Assembly: GCA_025936205.1 (NCBI GenBank)
Contig: JAICTU010000013.1
Location: 1 to 38,692, forward strand
Direction of reading: 5' to 3'
Length of the DNA: 38,692 nt
Source of the DNA: Polyangiaceae bacterium
Lineage (GTDB): Bacteria > Myxococcota > Polyangia > Polyangiales > Polyangiaceae
Shown: piece by piece, positions 24,874 to 33,357 of the stretch
How positions within the stretch are numbered: the stretch's first letter is position 1
How the letters are laid out: each line of letters begins with the position of its first letter
Position numbers and translations under genes: made by a program
Notes under the pieces: model-generated
What the model saw: the letters and a program-made list of their open reading frames with translations, nothing else
What the model was told of the DNA's origin: nothing
Databases searched by the model: none

Positions 24874-26399
24874 CGGGACGGCACGGCGGCGCCCGCGACC
24901 GGCGCCGGCGCCGGCCCGGACGCCCTGCTCCCGGGAGCCTTGGATAGCAGCTGATCGATCCAGTCGGCGGTGTAGAGCAGTGCGCGCAGCGCATGATACT
25001 GCGCCTTCCACTCTTCGCCCTTGTGGTCCCCGCGGGAGCTGACCGAGCCGTCCGGATCGATGCCCCAGAACCATTCTCCATATTCCCGGTCGAGCTGCTT
25101 GGTCTCGATCCAGGACAGGGTTCCCTCCAGGCGATCCAGATAGCTGGCGTCGTTGCCCAGGCGATACAGCCACCACAGGCCGGGCAGCGCTTCCGCCTGG
25201 ATCCAGAACACCTTCTCGAGCTTCGTGGGCGCTCCGCCGGGCACACCTTCTTCGAAGTAGCCCCCCTTGGCGGTGTCGTAGCCGTGATCGGCAGAATGCT
25301 TGCCGAGGCCGAGGGCTACTTGACGCACCACCTCGTTCGGGTCACCGAGCGCGTCTTGCGCATCAATCAAGAGCCAGGTGGTCTCCAGATCATGCCCGTA
25401 GCTGACGACGGGTTTGTCGTGGATGCGCCAGTCGCGGTAGAACTCCTTGTGCGCATAGTTGGCGGGCTGCACGATGCGCGTCGCCACCACCTTCACCAGC
25501 TCGTCGACGCGCGCCTTGACGGCTTCGTCCTTCGTCGTGCGGTAGAGCTCCGTGAACGACTCCAGCAGATGGATGTGGGTGTTCGTGTCCTTCTGCGCTC
25601 CCGGGGCTAACCAGCCCGGATCGTTGGTTTCGTCGTAGCCCAGGTACTCGGCATCGTGCATGCGGCGATCGATGGACTGAAAGCACGCGAGCGCCCGCTG
25701 CGCTGCATCCGGTACGGCGAACACATCGGCGTACGTAGCCAGCGCATAGATGGCGAAGCTCTCAGCGTAGAGCTGCTTCTTTGGCTCGGTCACCTTGCTG
25801 CCGTCGCGGCTGACTTTGTAGAAGAACTCACCGTCCTTGTCCTGGAAGTGAGCGATCAGGAACTGGTAGATGCTGTCGGCGATGGCTTTGATCTCGGGGG
25901 TCCTCTCGCGCCGCGCGTACCACGTGCTGAAAGACCAGAGCTGCCGGGCCTGCTGGATCAAGCCCTTGTCGGCATCTTCCTTCGGACGGCCCTGGCGGTC
26001 GTGAAAGCCGTGGATGCCGCCATATTTGGTGTCAGGGCCATGGCTCTTCCAGAACTCCATCAAGCCTGCGGCCAAGGCCTCGAGCCGCACTCGCACGTTG
26101 CCGAGACGGTCCTCGAGCTTGCTCTCGGACTCGCTGACGCCGGAGCCCGCGCGACTCACCCACAGCACAGGCGCCGTGGGCGCGCGCTCCTTGCCACGAG
26201 CCTCCAGCTGCCCCAGCGGTGGCTGCTGAGCCGCGCAGCCGAGGCCTCCACCGCCGAGGGCTAGCGCGCTCAGCGCCACCGCCCAGCCTGCGAGCCCAGC
26301 CTGCCACCGGCGCCGCGCGCCGCGCCGCCCCGAGGAGCGGGGTGCCCCTGCAAAACTCGGGGTGCGGGGTGCCCCCGCGAAAGTACTCACCGCCGACAT
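24870..26399 (-). CDS. AGE-family (N-acylglucosamine/cellobiose 2-epimerase-like) lipoprotein
   Basis: This 509-residue protein has an alpha6/alpha6-barrel like N-acylglucosamine or cellobiose 2-epimerases. Family motifs are THIHLLESFTELY, YGHDLETTWLL, WIQAEALPGLWWLY and KAQYHALRALL, which carry the catalytic His residues. Unusually, the N-terminus has a long Arg-rich region, a hydrophobic stretch (AGWAVALSALALGGGG) and a lipobox GLGC near residue 55, so an envelope location is predicted. Two FAGAPR repeats lie near residues 8-21. The ATG at 26399 has GAGG upstream. The stop overlaps the GTG of pabA by 4 nt, giving an unexpected tie between a sugar enzyme and folate synthesis. The substrate is not clear. 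Confidence 0.88.
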   Translation of the reverse strand: MSAVSTFAGAPRTPSFAGAPRSSGRRGARRRWQAGLAGWAVALSALALGGGGLGCAAQQPPLGQLEARGKERAPTAPVLWVSRAGSGVSESESKLEDRLGNVRVRLEALAAGLMEFWKSHGPDTKYGGIHGFHDRQGRPKEDADKGLIQQARQLWSFSTWYARRERTPEIKAIADSIYQFLIAHFQDKDGEFFYKVSRDGSKVTEPKKQLYAESFAIYALATYADVFAVPDAAQRALACFQSIDRRMHDAEYLGYDETNDPGWLAPGAQKDTNTHIHLLESFTELYRTTKDEAVKARVDELVKVVATRIVQPANYAHKEFYRDWRIHDKPVVSYGHDLETTWLLIDAQDALGDPNEVVRQVALGLGKHSADHGYDTAKGGYFEEGVPGGAPTKLEKVFWIQAEALPGLWWLYRLGNDASYLDRLEGTLSWIETKQLDREYGEWFWGIDPDGSVSSRGDHKGEEWKAQYHALRALLYTADWIDQLLSKAPGSRASGPAPAPVAGAAVPSR

Positions 26400-26511
26400 G
26401 TTCGCTGCCTCGCGCTCCTGCGCGGCAAGTTGGGGCCGCGAGGCCAAAACGTTAGGCGGGTGGCCCCGCGGGCGTCAAGCGACGCGGCTTCATCCCGGCT
26501 CGGGTTGGCAC

Positions 26512-28827
26512 TCAGCGTCGGGCGTCGACGTCAAACGACCGGCCCGAGCAGCTGATCACCGTGAGCGCACCCTTCCGCTGCCCTTCCCCGACCAGCCGCA
26601 GCACGCGGCGCTCCGTGGGGCGGCAGTCGGAGACGAACGCCGGGTTGCCGATGTGCTGCTCGTCGGCATCCGCGACGTAGCACCAGCCCTCGGCGACCGG
26701 ATTTTCCTCGTTGCGACAGGCGTCGAGCGCGGGCTGTTTCACGATCTGATCGACCTGACACAGGCACACCTTTTGACATTGAGGGTCATCCGCCCCGCAG
26801 GGCTTGCCGATGGCGCTCGCCAGCTGGCGCCGCACGTCCTGATCCACGAGCGCGTCCGGTTTGGAGCGCGCGCGGGTGGCGTCGCAGGTGCAAGCCGTGG
26901 CGGCCGGGACGGCTTCGACGAGACTGCAAGGCACGGCGCCATCGGCGTTCACCTCCAGCGGCCGCGGCAGGCAGTGGCGCAGCAGCTGCTCCTCGAGCCG
27001 TTCGAGGATGCTGCCGATCGCCGGGCGATAGCCGAAGTCACTTCGGTCGAGGTCGCTGACATTGCGGGCGCAGATCGAAGCCACGATCGAGTTCTTGCCG
27101 AAGCCGCGCAACACCTCGAGCTCACGCAAGCCCGGGTAGGCCTTCGCCCAGTGCTGGATCTTGCTCGGTTCGTCGACGCCCGGGTGCTCCTCGCACAGGG
27201 GCTTGTCATTGTCCGAGGTGCAATCGCAGGTTTGGGCATCTTCGTTTTCGCAGTTGCGCTGCTCGGGCAGCGGGAAGATGCAGGCGTACTCCAGGTCCTG
27301 CGGCGTGCCGGGGAGCGCAGAGTCCGTGGCATACTCGCGTCCGTTGGGTCCTCCCGGCTGCACTCCCGCGCGCGGGGTGGTCGACTCACGCATCAGTGGG
27401 TTGCTCGGAGGCTGCGGAGGTGACGCCGAGGGCGCGCCCAGAATGGCGTCCCAGTCCGTGCGCTCGAGCTCCGCGGCGGTCTTGAAGCGCAGCACATCGG
27501 CGGCCAGTGCAGCGCCGGCGCTGTCACGGTCCGCGGCGATCGCTTGCCAGGGCACGCCGACGATCCCTGCCAGGTACACGCTATCGGGACCGCGGCCGCC
27601 CGCGAACAGCGGGTTGTCGACCAGCGCGCCCGGGCAGTCCTTCACGTCGAGGCTAGGACTGCTGGGACAGAGCTTGTCCTGCGTGAGCGCGTTGACGTAG
27701 CGCTGCGTCGGATACAAGAAGTCGACGCCGAAACGGCGCTTCTGGTCGAAGCAGCGCAGATTGCTGGCGTCGGCGGCGGCGGGCAGCCGATTCTCGGAGT
27801 GATCGCTGCCGGCCTGACAGGGCCCGTCCGCCCATTCGCAGCCCGCGGGCGGTCCGTTGGGGCACGTGTAGCAGCACGGGCTCGTCGGATCGTCGGCGCA
27901 CGCGGACGAGCCAGCGTACATCGTCCCGAACTCCGGCTTGGTCACCGTGGCGAGCCTCCAGGCTTGCCCGACCGAGCGCAGGGAGCAGTCGTTCTCGTCC
28001 GTGAGCATGATGATGGCCACCAGCGAGTCGGGCCGCAGAAAAGCGCTGCGCTGCGCGAGCAGCGGCTGATCGAGCAGCGGTTGCTGGTCGGCGCCCAGCC
28101 GCGGGAACGTGCACTGCGCCGTCGATCCCGCCTTGCACGGCGCCCGGTCGAGGGCGGCGTAGGGTACCGGATCGACCAGAAAGCGATACCACGACTCCAG
28201 GCTCGCTTCGAGGCCGCAGCCGGACTCCCCCACCGAGCGCACCAGCGTCTGAAAGTCGCGCTTGAAGCGCGCCGGATCAGTGCCCTCGCGCCAGGTGATA
28301 AAGCCCTGCTCGTTCGCGCGTGCGGCGCTCGCGCGCGGCAACGATCCGATCAGGTGCCCGTTGTCCACGGTGTCACCGCCGGCGCACGTGTCGTCGGCGC
28401 CCACGTCGCCGAGACTGGAAGAGATCACGCCCACGTTGATGTCCGTCACGGCGCGAAACTGCCGGTTCTGTCCATCGGGACAGCGCTCGCCCGGAGGCGC
28501 CGCCGGATGCTGGAAGCCGTCCGCATCGATGCAAACAGGGTTGACCAGGCGATCGACGAGGTCGGGCACGGCCGTCTCGAGGATGCGCTGCTTGTCGCTC
28601 ATCGAAGCCGAGTTATCGATCATGAACAGCAGATCGATGCGCTCGATGCCGGTCTGCTTGACCGCCGATGTAAACACGTTGCTGGTGATCGGATCGGGGG
28701 TGCCGATCGGTCGGTCCAGACAACTCGCCGCGAGCCAGAACGGAACGATCGAGAGCGGCCAGCGCGCGCTGCGCAGAGCGCGCGCGAATCTCGATCGCCC
28801 CCGAGCAGGGACAATCTTCGAGGTCAC
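26512..28827 (-). CDS. VWA-domain lipoprotein
   Basis: The GTG at 28827 gives 771 residues; an upstream reading to 29106 would overlap the previous gene. A lipoprotein signal ends in lipobox AASC (Cys near residue 32). The VWA domain starts at about residue 57 with IDLLFMIDNSASMSDKQ, an intact MIDAS DxSxS, and continues to IIMLTDENDC, which provides the second metal-site Asp. The rest, to the C-terminus, is Cys-rich with many paired cysteines and low complexity. Such proteins bind other proteins or surfaces through a metal ion. It is the last gene of the ECF sigma operon, 31 bp after the paralogous lipoprotein. Confidence 0.88.
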   Translation of the reverse strand: MTSKIVPARGRSRFARALRSARWPLSIVPFWLAASCLDRPIGTPDPITSNVFTSAVKQTGIERIDLLFMIDNSASMSDKQRILETAVPDLVDRLVNPVCIDADGFQHPAAPPGERCPDGQNRQFRAVTDINVGVISSSLGDVGADDTCAGGDTVDNGHLIGSLPRASAARANEQGFITWREGTDPARFKRDFQTLVRSVGESGCGLEASLESWYRFLVDPVPYAALDRAPCKAGSTAQCTFPRLGADQQPLLDQPLLAQRSAFLRPDSLVAIIMLTDENDCSLRSVGQAWRLATVTKPEFGTMYAGSSACADDPTSPCCYTCPNGPPAGCEWADGPCQAGSDHSENRLPAAADASNLRCFDQKRRFGVDFLYPTQRYVNALTQDKLCPSSPSLDVKDCPGALVDNPLFAGGRGPDSVYLAGIVGVPWQAIAADRDSAGAALAADVLRFKTAAELERTDWDAILGAPSASPPQPPSNPLMRESTTPRAGVQPGGPNGREYATDSALPGTPQDLEYACIFPLPEQRNCENEDAQTCDCTSDNDKPLCEEHPGVDEPSKIQHWAKAYPGLRELEVLRGFGKNSIVASICARNVSDLDRSDFGYRPAIGSILERLEEQLLRHCLPRPLEVNADGAVPCSLVEAVPAATACTCDATRARSKPDALVDQDVRRQLASAIGKPCGADDPQCQKVCLCQVDQIVKQPALDACRNEENPVAEGWCYVADADEQHIGNPAFVSDCRPTERRVLRLVGEGQRKGALTVISCSGRSFDVDARR

Positions 28828-28858
28828 GCCGCTTCGTGTCGAGGCCTCGCGGGATCCG

Positions 28859-29683
28859 TCACTCCCCGCCGGCGCTCTGTCTCTCGAAGCGCACCACCTG
28901 GGCGTGATCGGCAGCGAACCAGATCGCTCCCTCCAGCACGTCGGGGCCGACCAGCCGCAGATTGACCCGGACCATACGCGCCGAAGCACGGCAGCCATCG
29001 GCGCTGCACATGCAAGGATGCCGCTCCACCGTGGCCAGTCGATCGCAGTCGATCTCGACCCGGTCTGGACCGCGCAGCACGCTGCACGTCTCACCCCACC
29101 GCGCATCGGTGTAAGGGGGCTCGACGTCGTACCCCAGGGCGCAGCCGGCGACCGCTCGCTCCACCGGTGCCTGCTGCTGACACCAGTCGTTCCAGGGCTG
29201 CTCGAGGTAGAGCAGAAAGCTCAAAATGCTGCCGCGCGCGCTGACCTGCCAGGGGGTGTAGTCGAAGGCCGGCACGAATCCGGAAGCCGTCACGCAGGTG
29301 CTCGCGCCGGGGGCGTGGCACAGATAACCGCCGCGCGGATCGAGCAGTGGCGGCGCCGGGCTGCCGGTCTCGAAATGCAAGTGCGCAGCGTTGGCGTCGA
29401 GCGCGAGCTGCAGTACCTGCGAGGGAAACTTCCCCGCCTCATCGCCCGCGAGTTGCGCTGCCCACGAGCCCGCCTGTCCGGGATTCAGTGCCGGCAACGG
29501 AGACTGGAGCGGCATGCCCTCCGTCGGTATCTCGCTGCACAGAGCCGCCGCCGAGGCATCGAGCGCCAGCCCTGCATCAGGCTCGCCGGGCGCCTCCCCG
29601 ATCACCCAGCGCTCACCACCGCAAGCGACGGCCAGGGCGGCGGAGAACACCAGGCGAACGAAAGCTCGAGCCGCGTCGTCCAT
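28859..29683 (-). CDS. Lipoprotein of unknown function (second of a paralogous pair)
   Basis: This 274-residue lipoprotein has lipobox LAVACGG (Cys near residue 21). The mature part is Cys-rich, with LEQPWNDWCQQ near residue 163 and PCMCSADGCRASARMVRVNLRL near residue 225. The preceding gene product shares AQPWSDQCEA and PCACSEEGCGVSPQALQVTLRL at matching positions, so the two are tandem paralogues. It starts with ATG 3 bp after the previous stop. No known family is recognised. Confidence 0.85.
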   Translation of the reverse strand: MDDAARAFVRLVFSAALAVACGGERWVIGEAPGEPDAGLALDASAAALCSEIPTEGMPLQSPLPALNPGQAGSWAAQLAGDEAGKFPSQVLQLALDANAAHLHFETGSPAPPLLDPRGGYLCHAPGASTCVTASGFVPAFDYTPWQVSARGSILSFLLYLEQPWNDWCQQQAPVERAVAGCALGYDVEPPYTDARWGETCSVLRGPDRVEIDCDRLATVERHPCMCSADGCRASARMVRVNLRLVGPDVLEGAIWFAADHAQVVRFERQSAGGE

Positions 29684-29686
29684 GCT

Positions 29687-30424
29687 TCACTCGCGCACGA
29701 GCTCCCAGTCTGCCACCAGCGCTTCAGGGCCGCTACCGCTGCTGCCAGTGCCGCGCAGCGCACGGGCGTCTTCGGAGAGCCTCAGGGTCACCTGCAGCGC
29801 CTGAGGCGACACCCCGCACCCCTCCTCGCTGCAAGCGCACGGGCCGGCGTCAGCGGCGATGGCCTCGCACTGGTCGCTCCAGGGCTGCGCGATGGTGAGC
29901 GAGAACGCCAGAATTGGATCCTGTCGCCGGTCCTCGTCGAGCGCCCCCGTCATGCGCAGGGCGCCGAGCGCATACCGATAGCCGAGCACCAATCCGGGCT
30001 GCACGCACACGCCGCCCACGAGCGGACCCGCGCAATCCGCGCTCACTCCCGCGTCGGGGGCCGCGAAGGTGGCATATGCCGAGCCGTCGTCGCGAATCTC
30101 GAGCGCCAGGGCCTGGCTCGGATACTCCAGCGGCGTCGGCAAGACGTGCAGATAGCGCGCGTCGCCGGTGACGAAGCCGTGCCAGCGCCCGACGTGTCGG
30201 GTGGGCCAGCACGCCGGGTCGCCCACGCGCAGCTGCGCCGCATCCGAACAGCGCGGGGCGGACGGGTTGGAATCGGCTCCCTCACCGCCCACCGCCTGCT
30301 GCGGCTCACCTACCAGCAGTGGCTTGCCGTCGCAGCCTGACAGCGACCCGAGCAGCACACAGAGAAAACTCCCCAGCCCGAACAGCCCGCGTCCCCGCAC
30401 GGCCGCGGTGCTGGCTCGGATCAC
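29687..30424 (-). CDS. Lipoprotein of unknown function (first of a paralogous pair)
   Basis: The GTG at 30424 overlaps the upstream stop by 4 nt and gives 245 residues; a longer reading to 30535 lacks this coupling. A hydrophobic stretch (GLGSFLCVLLGSLSGC) ends in lipobox LSGC, Cys near residue 31. The mature part contains RWHGFVTGDARYLHVLP and ALEIRDDGSAYATFAAP, suggesting a beta-rich domain, and then the Cys-rich region shared with the next gene. The pair may bind the same ligand or each other. Function unknown. Confidence 0.85.
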   Translation of the reverse strand: MIRASTAAVRGRGLFGLGSFLCVLLGSLSGCDGKPLLVGEPQQAVGGEGADSNPSAPRCSDAAQLRVGDPACWPTRHVGRWHGFVTGDARYLHVLPTPLEYPSQALALEIRDDGSAYATFAAPDAGVSADCAGPLVGGVCVQPGLVLGYRYALGALRMTGALDEDRRQDPILAFSLTIAQPWSDQCEAIAADAGPCACSEEGCGVSPQALQVTLRLSEDARALRGTGSSGSGPEALVADWELVRE

Positions 30425-31191
30425 CGCCCACCGACGCAGGAGTGCCGCACCCGCTCCGCGTACACCGAACGCGGATGGGCCAGCAAGAAATGATGCCCCT
30501 GCTCCGCTGCCTCGTCGTTTCGCCCCAGCTGGCACAAACTCAAGATGCGCGTCGCTGACCGCTCCTCCATCAGCACGCCGTCCGGGAAGCGCTCATCCAG
30601 CGACTGCACGATACCCAGCGCTAGCTGCGCATCGTTGCGATTGAGCGCGCGCCGTGCGCGTTGCAGCAGCGCGAGCTCCTGCGCGAGCGTCGAGCCGCTC
30701 TCCTCCGCCTTGTTTCGCTCCCCGCGCTCCTGCGCGCCGCGCGCAGCGGGCCGGCGCGTAGCTCCGCCCTCCGGATGCCGCGCAGCCTCCGCGCGCTTGT
30801 CGAACTCCACGGGCTCCACCGCAGCTGCGCTCTCGACCGGGGCGCGGGACGCCTGCGCTGAATTCGCGGCCATCTCCGCCGGGGCCGCCAGCGGCGCCGC
30901 GGCGAGATCCTGCGCGGGTGCAGCCAATGCGGAAGTGCGCTGCAGCGCCACACTCACGCCGTGGCTCACCCCAAAGCCGAGCAACGCCCCGACGGCAAAG
31001 CCCATGGCGAGCCCCCCTCGCCACGAGCGCGTCAGACCCCGAAACAGGCTGCGGCGCACGGGCGCGGGTTGAAACCACGCCGTGTTGCCCAACAGGTGCG
31101 AGCGGATGCGCATGCGGTCGCTCGCCGAAGGCGCGAGCTCTTTTCGCGCCCCTTCCAGCACTGCTCGCTCGAGCTGCTCCAGGTCCATCAT
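30421..31191 (-). CDS. Membrane protein in anti-sigma position, with periplasmic TPR-like domain
   Basis: This 256-residue protein has a cytoplasmic N-terminus of about 55 residues (EQLERAVLEGARKELAPSAS), one membrane helix (GGLAMGFAVGALLGFGVSHG), an Ala-rich periplasmic linker and a helical C-terminal domain (ALLQRARRALNRNDAQLALG, LSLCQLGRNDEAAEQGHHFL) of TPR type. It overlaps the sigma gene by 4 nt (ATGA). Position and topology suggest an anti-sigma factor. No ZAS zinc motif (HxxxCxxC) is present, so this is inference. Confidence 0.8.
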   Translation of the reverse strand: MMDLEQLERAVLEGARKELAPSASDRMRIRSHLLGNTAWFQPAPVRRSLFRGLTRSWRGGLAMGFAVGALLGFGVSHGVSVALQRTSALAAPAQDLAAAPLAAPAEMAANSAQASRAPVESAAAVEPVEFDKRAEAARHPEGGATRRPAARGAQERGERNKAEESGSTLAQELALLQRARRALNRNDAQLALGIVQSLDERFPDGVLMEERSATRILSLCQLGRNDEAAEQGHHFLLAHPRSVYAERVRHSCVGGR

Positions 31192-31790
31192 CGCTCGTTC
31201 TCCCGCGCGGCGACCCGCTCCAGCGCGGCGCGAAAGTCGGCACGCGCGAGGCGCAGCCGGGAATACACCGTGTTCAGCTTCACGCCCAGGATCTCTGCGA
31301 CCTCTGGCGCGCTCAGCTCTTCCAGCACGCAGAGCACGAACACGTCGCGCTTCTCCGCGGATACCCCTTCCAGAAATTGCATCACAAATTGTCCTGCGCG
31401 CGCGCTGTCCAGCTGCTCGCCGGGTCCGGGACCCTCGGCGAGCGGCTCCTCGAGCAGCTCGTCGAAGCGCTGCCGCTGACTGCGGCGACGATGGTTCTGG
31501 GCCGTGCGGTAGGTGATGGCGTAGATCCAGGTCCGCATCGACGCCCTGCCCTCGAACTCGCTCAGGCGCCGATGCACCGTGAGGAACACGTCCTGCACGG
31601 CGTCATCCACCCCCGACGCCGGTACACCGAGCGAACGGGCGACACGCCACACGAAGTCGAAGTGTGTGCGGAACAACGTCGCCAGATCGGGCAAGGGCTC
31701 CGCTCCCGTCGGCCATTGGGCCGACGGATCCGTGAGGACCTGTTCGAGTGGAGAAGAAGCCACGGGTCTTGGTGTCAGGGGCTCGCCCAA
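31188..31790 (-). CDS. ECF-type RNA polymerase sigma factor
   Basis: This 200-residue sigma-70 family protein has region 2 (LATLFRTHFDFVWRVARSLG, DDAVQDVFLTVHRRL, SMRTWIYAITYRTAQNHRR) and region 4 (VLEELSAPEVAEILGVKLNT, YSRLRLARADF), with no region 1 or 3, as in ECF sigmas. It starts at TTG 31790, overlapping the upstream gene by 16 nt; a GTG at 31763 would remove that overlap. The next gene probably encodes its membrane partner. A GGAAC-N16-CGTA site before the operon suggests autoregulation. Confidence 0.94.
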   Translation of the reverse strand: MGEPLTPRPVASSPLEQVLTDPSAQWPTGAEPLPDLATLFRTHFDFVWRVARSLGVPASGVDDAVQDVFLTVHRRLSEFEGRASMRTWIYAITYRTAQNHRRRSQRQRFDELLEEPLAEGPGPGEQLDSARAGQFVMQFLEGVSAEKRDVFVLCVLEELSAPEVAEILGVKLNTVYSRLRLARADFRAALERVAARENER

Positions 31791-32872
31791 TCCGTCAATT
31801 TGACGACGGCCCCGATCGTCAATTGTAGGCTGGCCGTGGGCAACTCGTGCACCACGCTGCCGCCGGCCAGCTCCAGCTCGTGGTGCTCGAACGGGAACAC
31901 CAGCTCCACCCGGCTGAAAGCGCCCCAGGTTTCGCTGAGATCCATGCCCAGCTCGGCCCCCAGCGTGGCCGCCACCCAGAGGCCTCGCGGACTGCGCCGC
32001 TCGCCCCCTTGCTCACTCGCACCCACCGAACCCAGCTGGCCACCGACACACAGACCGAAGTGCCCGCCGCGATTCCCTCCAAACTCGCGACAGCCGCGCA
32101 GCGAGCCGAACAGGTTCGAATAGCTCACCGGATAGCGTGCGGAGGGCAGCTGGTCTCCGGCCTTGCCCAGGAATGCCCCACCCAGGTCCGTCCGCCATTG
32201 CGCCGCCGAGAAGGACAGATCGAGACCTCCGCCGTACAGACTCGAAGGTAGGCTGCCAAAGTCGGCACGACCGCTCGCGCTCAATTCCAGCGAGGGTCCA
32301 GTATCGACCACCACCGCCGTAGTTCCAGCCGACGAGTCCGGTCCCTCGGTGGGCGCCTGAACATCGGAGTCCTTGCTCGGGGGAGCCGCCGAGGCCGCCA
32401 CCGGCGCGGGAGCCACCGCCGGCGCGGGCTGCTCGGTAGCGGCCGCGCTGGTACCTGCGGCGTCCAAGGCGCTCGCATCGTCGCCCAGCTGCAGATCCGG
32501 ATCGAGAATCAGCGCCAGCGTCAGCGCCACGACATCGAAGCCATCTGCGCAGGTGCGCACATCGACCTCGCGCCGCCGCTCCCCCGCGGGCAGCGCCACA
32601 CGGATCCGCAGCGTCCAGCTCCGCTCCGGCGCCCAGCTCACCTCCACGCGCGTGGGTGGCAGCTGCGACGGGTCCGGCGCATGCCCGAGCAGCGATTCGA
32701 TCTGACGCTCCACCTCGCGCGTGTTCTGGCACTCGATGGGCCCCTGCCAGCGCAGCCACTCGGCTCCCGTGACCGCCGACTCAGCGCGCCCGCGCGCGCT
32801 CAGACACAGCAGCGCAAAACCCAGGCCGAGCGCCGCGACGCGCCGCGAGGACCTGGGGATGGCCCACACCAT
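31775..32872 (-). CDS. Exported protein with C-terminal beta-barrel-like domain, first gene of the ECF operon
   Basis: The ATG at 32872 gives 365 residues with a signal peptide (RVAALGLGFALLCLSARGRA). Residues about 30-140 form a globular part with two Cys (IECQNTREVERQIESLLG; RTCADGFDVVALTLALILDP). An Ala/Pro linker follows. From about residue 195 the sequence has strand-like runs (LYGGGLDLSFSAAQWRTDLG, RGLWVAATLGAELGMDLS, LQLTIGAVVKLTDW), consistent with an outer-membrane barrel. It lies first behind the ECF promoter and overlaps the sigma gene. I do not recognise a named family, though similar proteins often accompany ECF sigmas in myxobacteria, from general recollection. Confidence 0.8.
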   Translation of the reverse strand: MVWAIPRSSRRVAALGLGFALLCLSARGRAESAVTGAEWLRWQGPIECQNTREVERQIESLLGHAPDPSQLPPTRVEVSWAPERSWTLRIRVALPAGERRREVDVRTCADGFDVVALTLALILDPDLQLGDDASALDAAGTSAAATEQPAPAVAPAPVAASAAPPSKDSDVQAPTEGPDSSAGTTAVVVDTGPSLELSASGRADFGSLPSSLYGGGLDLSFSAAQWRTDLGGAFLGKAGDQLPSARYPVSYSNLFGSLRGCREFGGNRGGHFGLCVGGQLGSVGASEQGGERRSPRGLWVAATLGAELGMDLSETWGAFSRVELVFPFEHHELELAGGSVVHELPTASLQLTIGAVVKLTDWASP

Positions 32873-32912
32873 ATCTCGGCAAGGATACGACCGATCGGCG
32901 CGCCGCGGTACA

Positions 32913-32937
32913 TACGGCACGGAATTTTTTCAGTTCC
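32913..32937 (-). promoter_or_regulatory. Predicted ECF-sigma promoter (GGAAC-N16-CGTA)
   Basis: On the minus strand GGAAC (32933-32937) and CGTA (32913-32916) are separated by exactly 16 bp, with an A-tract just after the -35 element. This matches the general ECF pattern. Transcription would start near 32905, about 33 nt before the first gene's ATG at 32872. The operon encodes an ECF sigma, so it is a good candidate for that sigma's own target. Confidence 0.65.
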
Positions 32938-33061
32938 GGCGCTCTCCAGCGAATCCCAGGGATGGCTCGAAACGGGAGCGCACCAAACCCCACCAGAATG
33001 TGCCCGCCGCGCGAGCGCCTTGAGCGAATTCGGCTCCCCGCACCGAATGCTCTCGGGGTAG

Positions 33062-33325
33062 TCGCAAGCAGCGGGCTGTGACAGCACCAACGAAAGCGCG
33101 GACCGCACGGCCCCAGACAGCTGTGCGATCAACGGCACTCGCCCACCGCTGCCGCTCTGCGACGGGGATGCGCGTGCTTGCCAAGCCACCTGTCCCGGCT
33201 GCTTCATCCACGGTGAGTGCATTGCCGCCGCTGCGAATGATTGCGACGGCCAAGTCGACGAGGGCTTCTCGTTTCAGACCGACGCAACCCAGGCCGCCGG
33301 GCTTCTGCGGCTAGCAGCTGAGTAG
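33062..33325 (+). pseudogene. Fragment of a secreted Cys-rich protein with a MopE-like DCDGxVDEG motif
   Basis: A start-less reading frame of 87 codons between stops 33059-33061 and 33323-33325 encodes a Cys-rich peptide (CDSTNESADRTAPDSC, CQATCPGCFIHGEC) ending in NDCDGQVDEGF. That last motif is the Asp-rich metal-binding repeat frequent in secreted myxobacterial proteins. With no start, signal or continuing domain, this looks like a decayed 3' fragment. The remaining bases between the ECF promoter and the next gene (32938-33061, 33326-33357) hold nothing I can identify. Confidence 0.5.
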
Positions 33326-33357
33326 CCACTGCGTCCGCCGCGCGCTCGCGCGCAGGA

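Noticed and set aside
24874..25176. Longer N-terminus for PabA
   Set aside because: It would run out of frame through the epimerase gene; the GTGA overlap gives a normal-length PabA.
32921..32940. Dyad GGAA...TTCC around T6 as a possible terminator
   Set aside because: The stem is short and the T-run lies in the loop; the bases are better explained by the -35 element of the ECF promoter.
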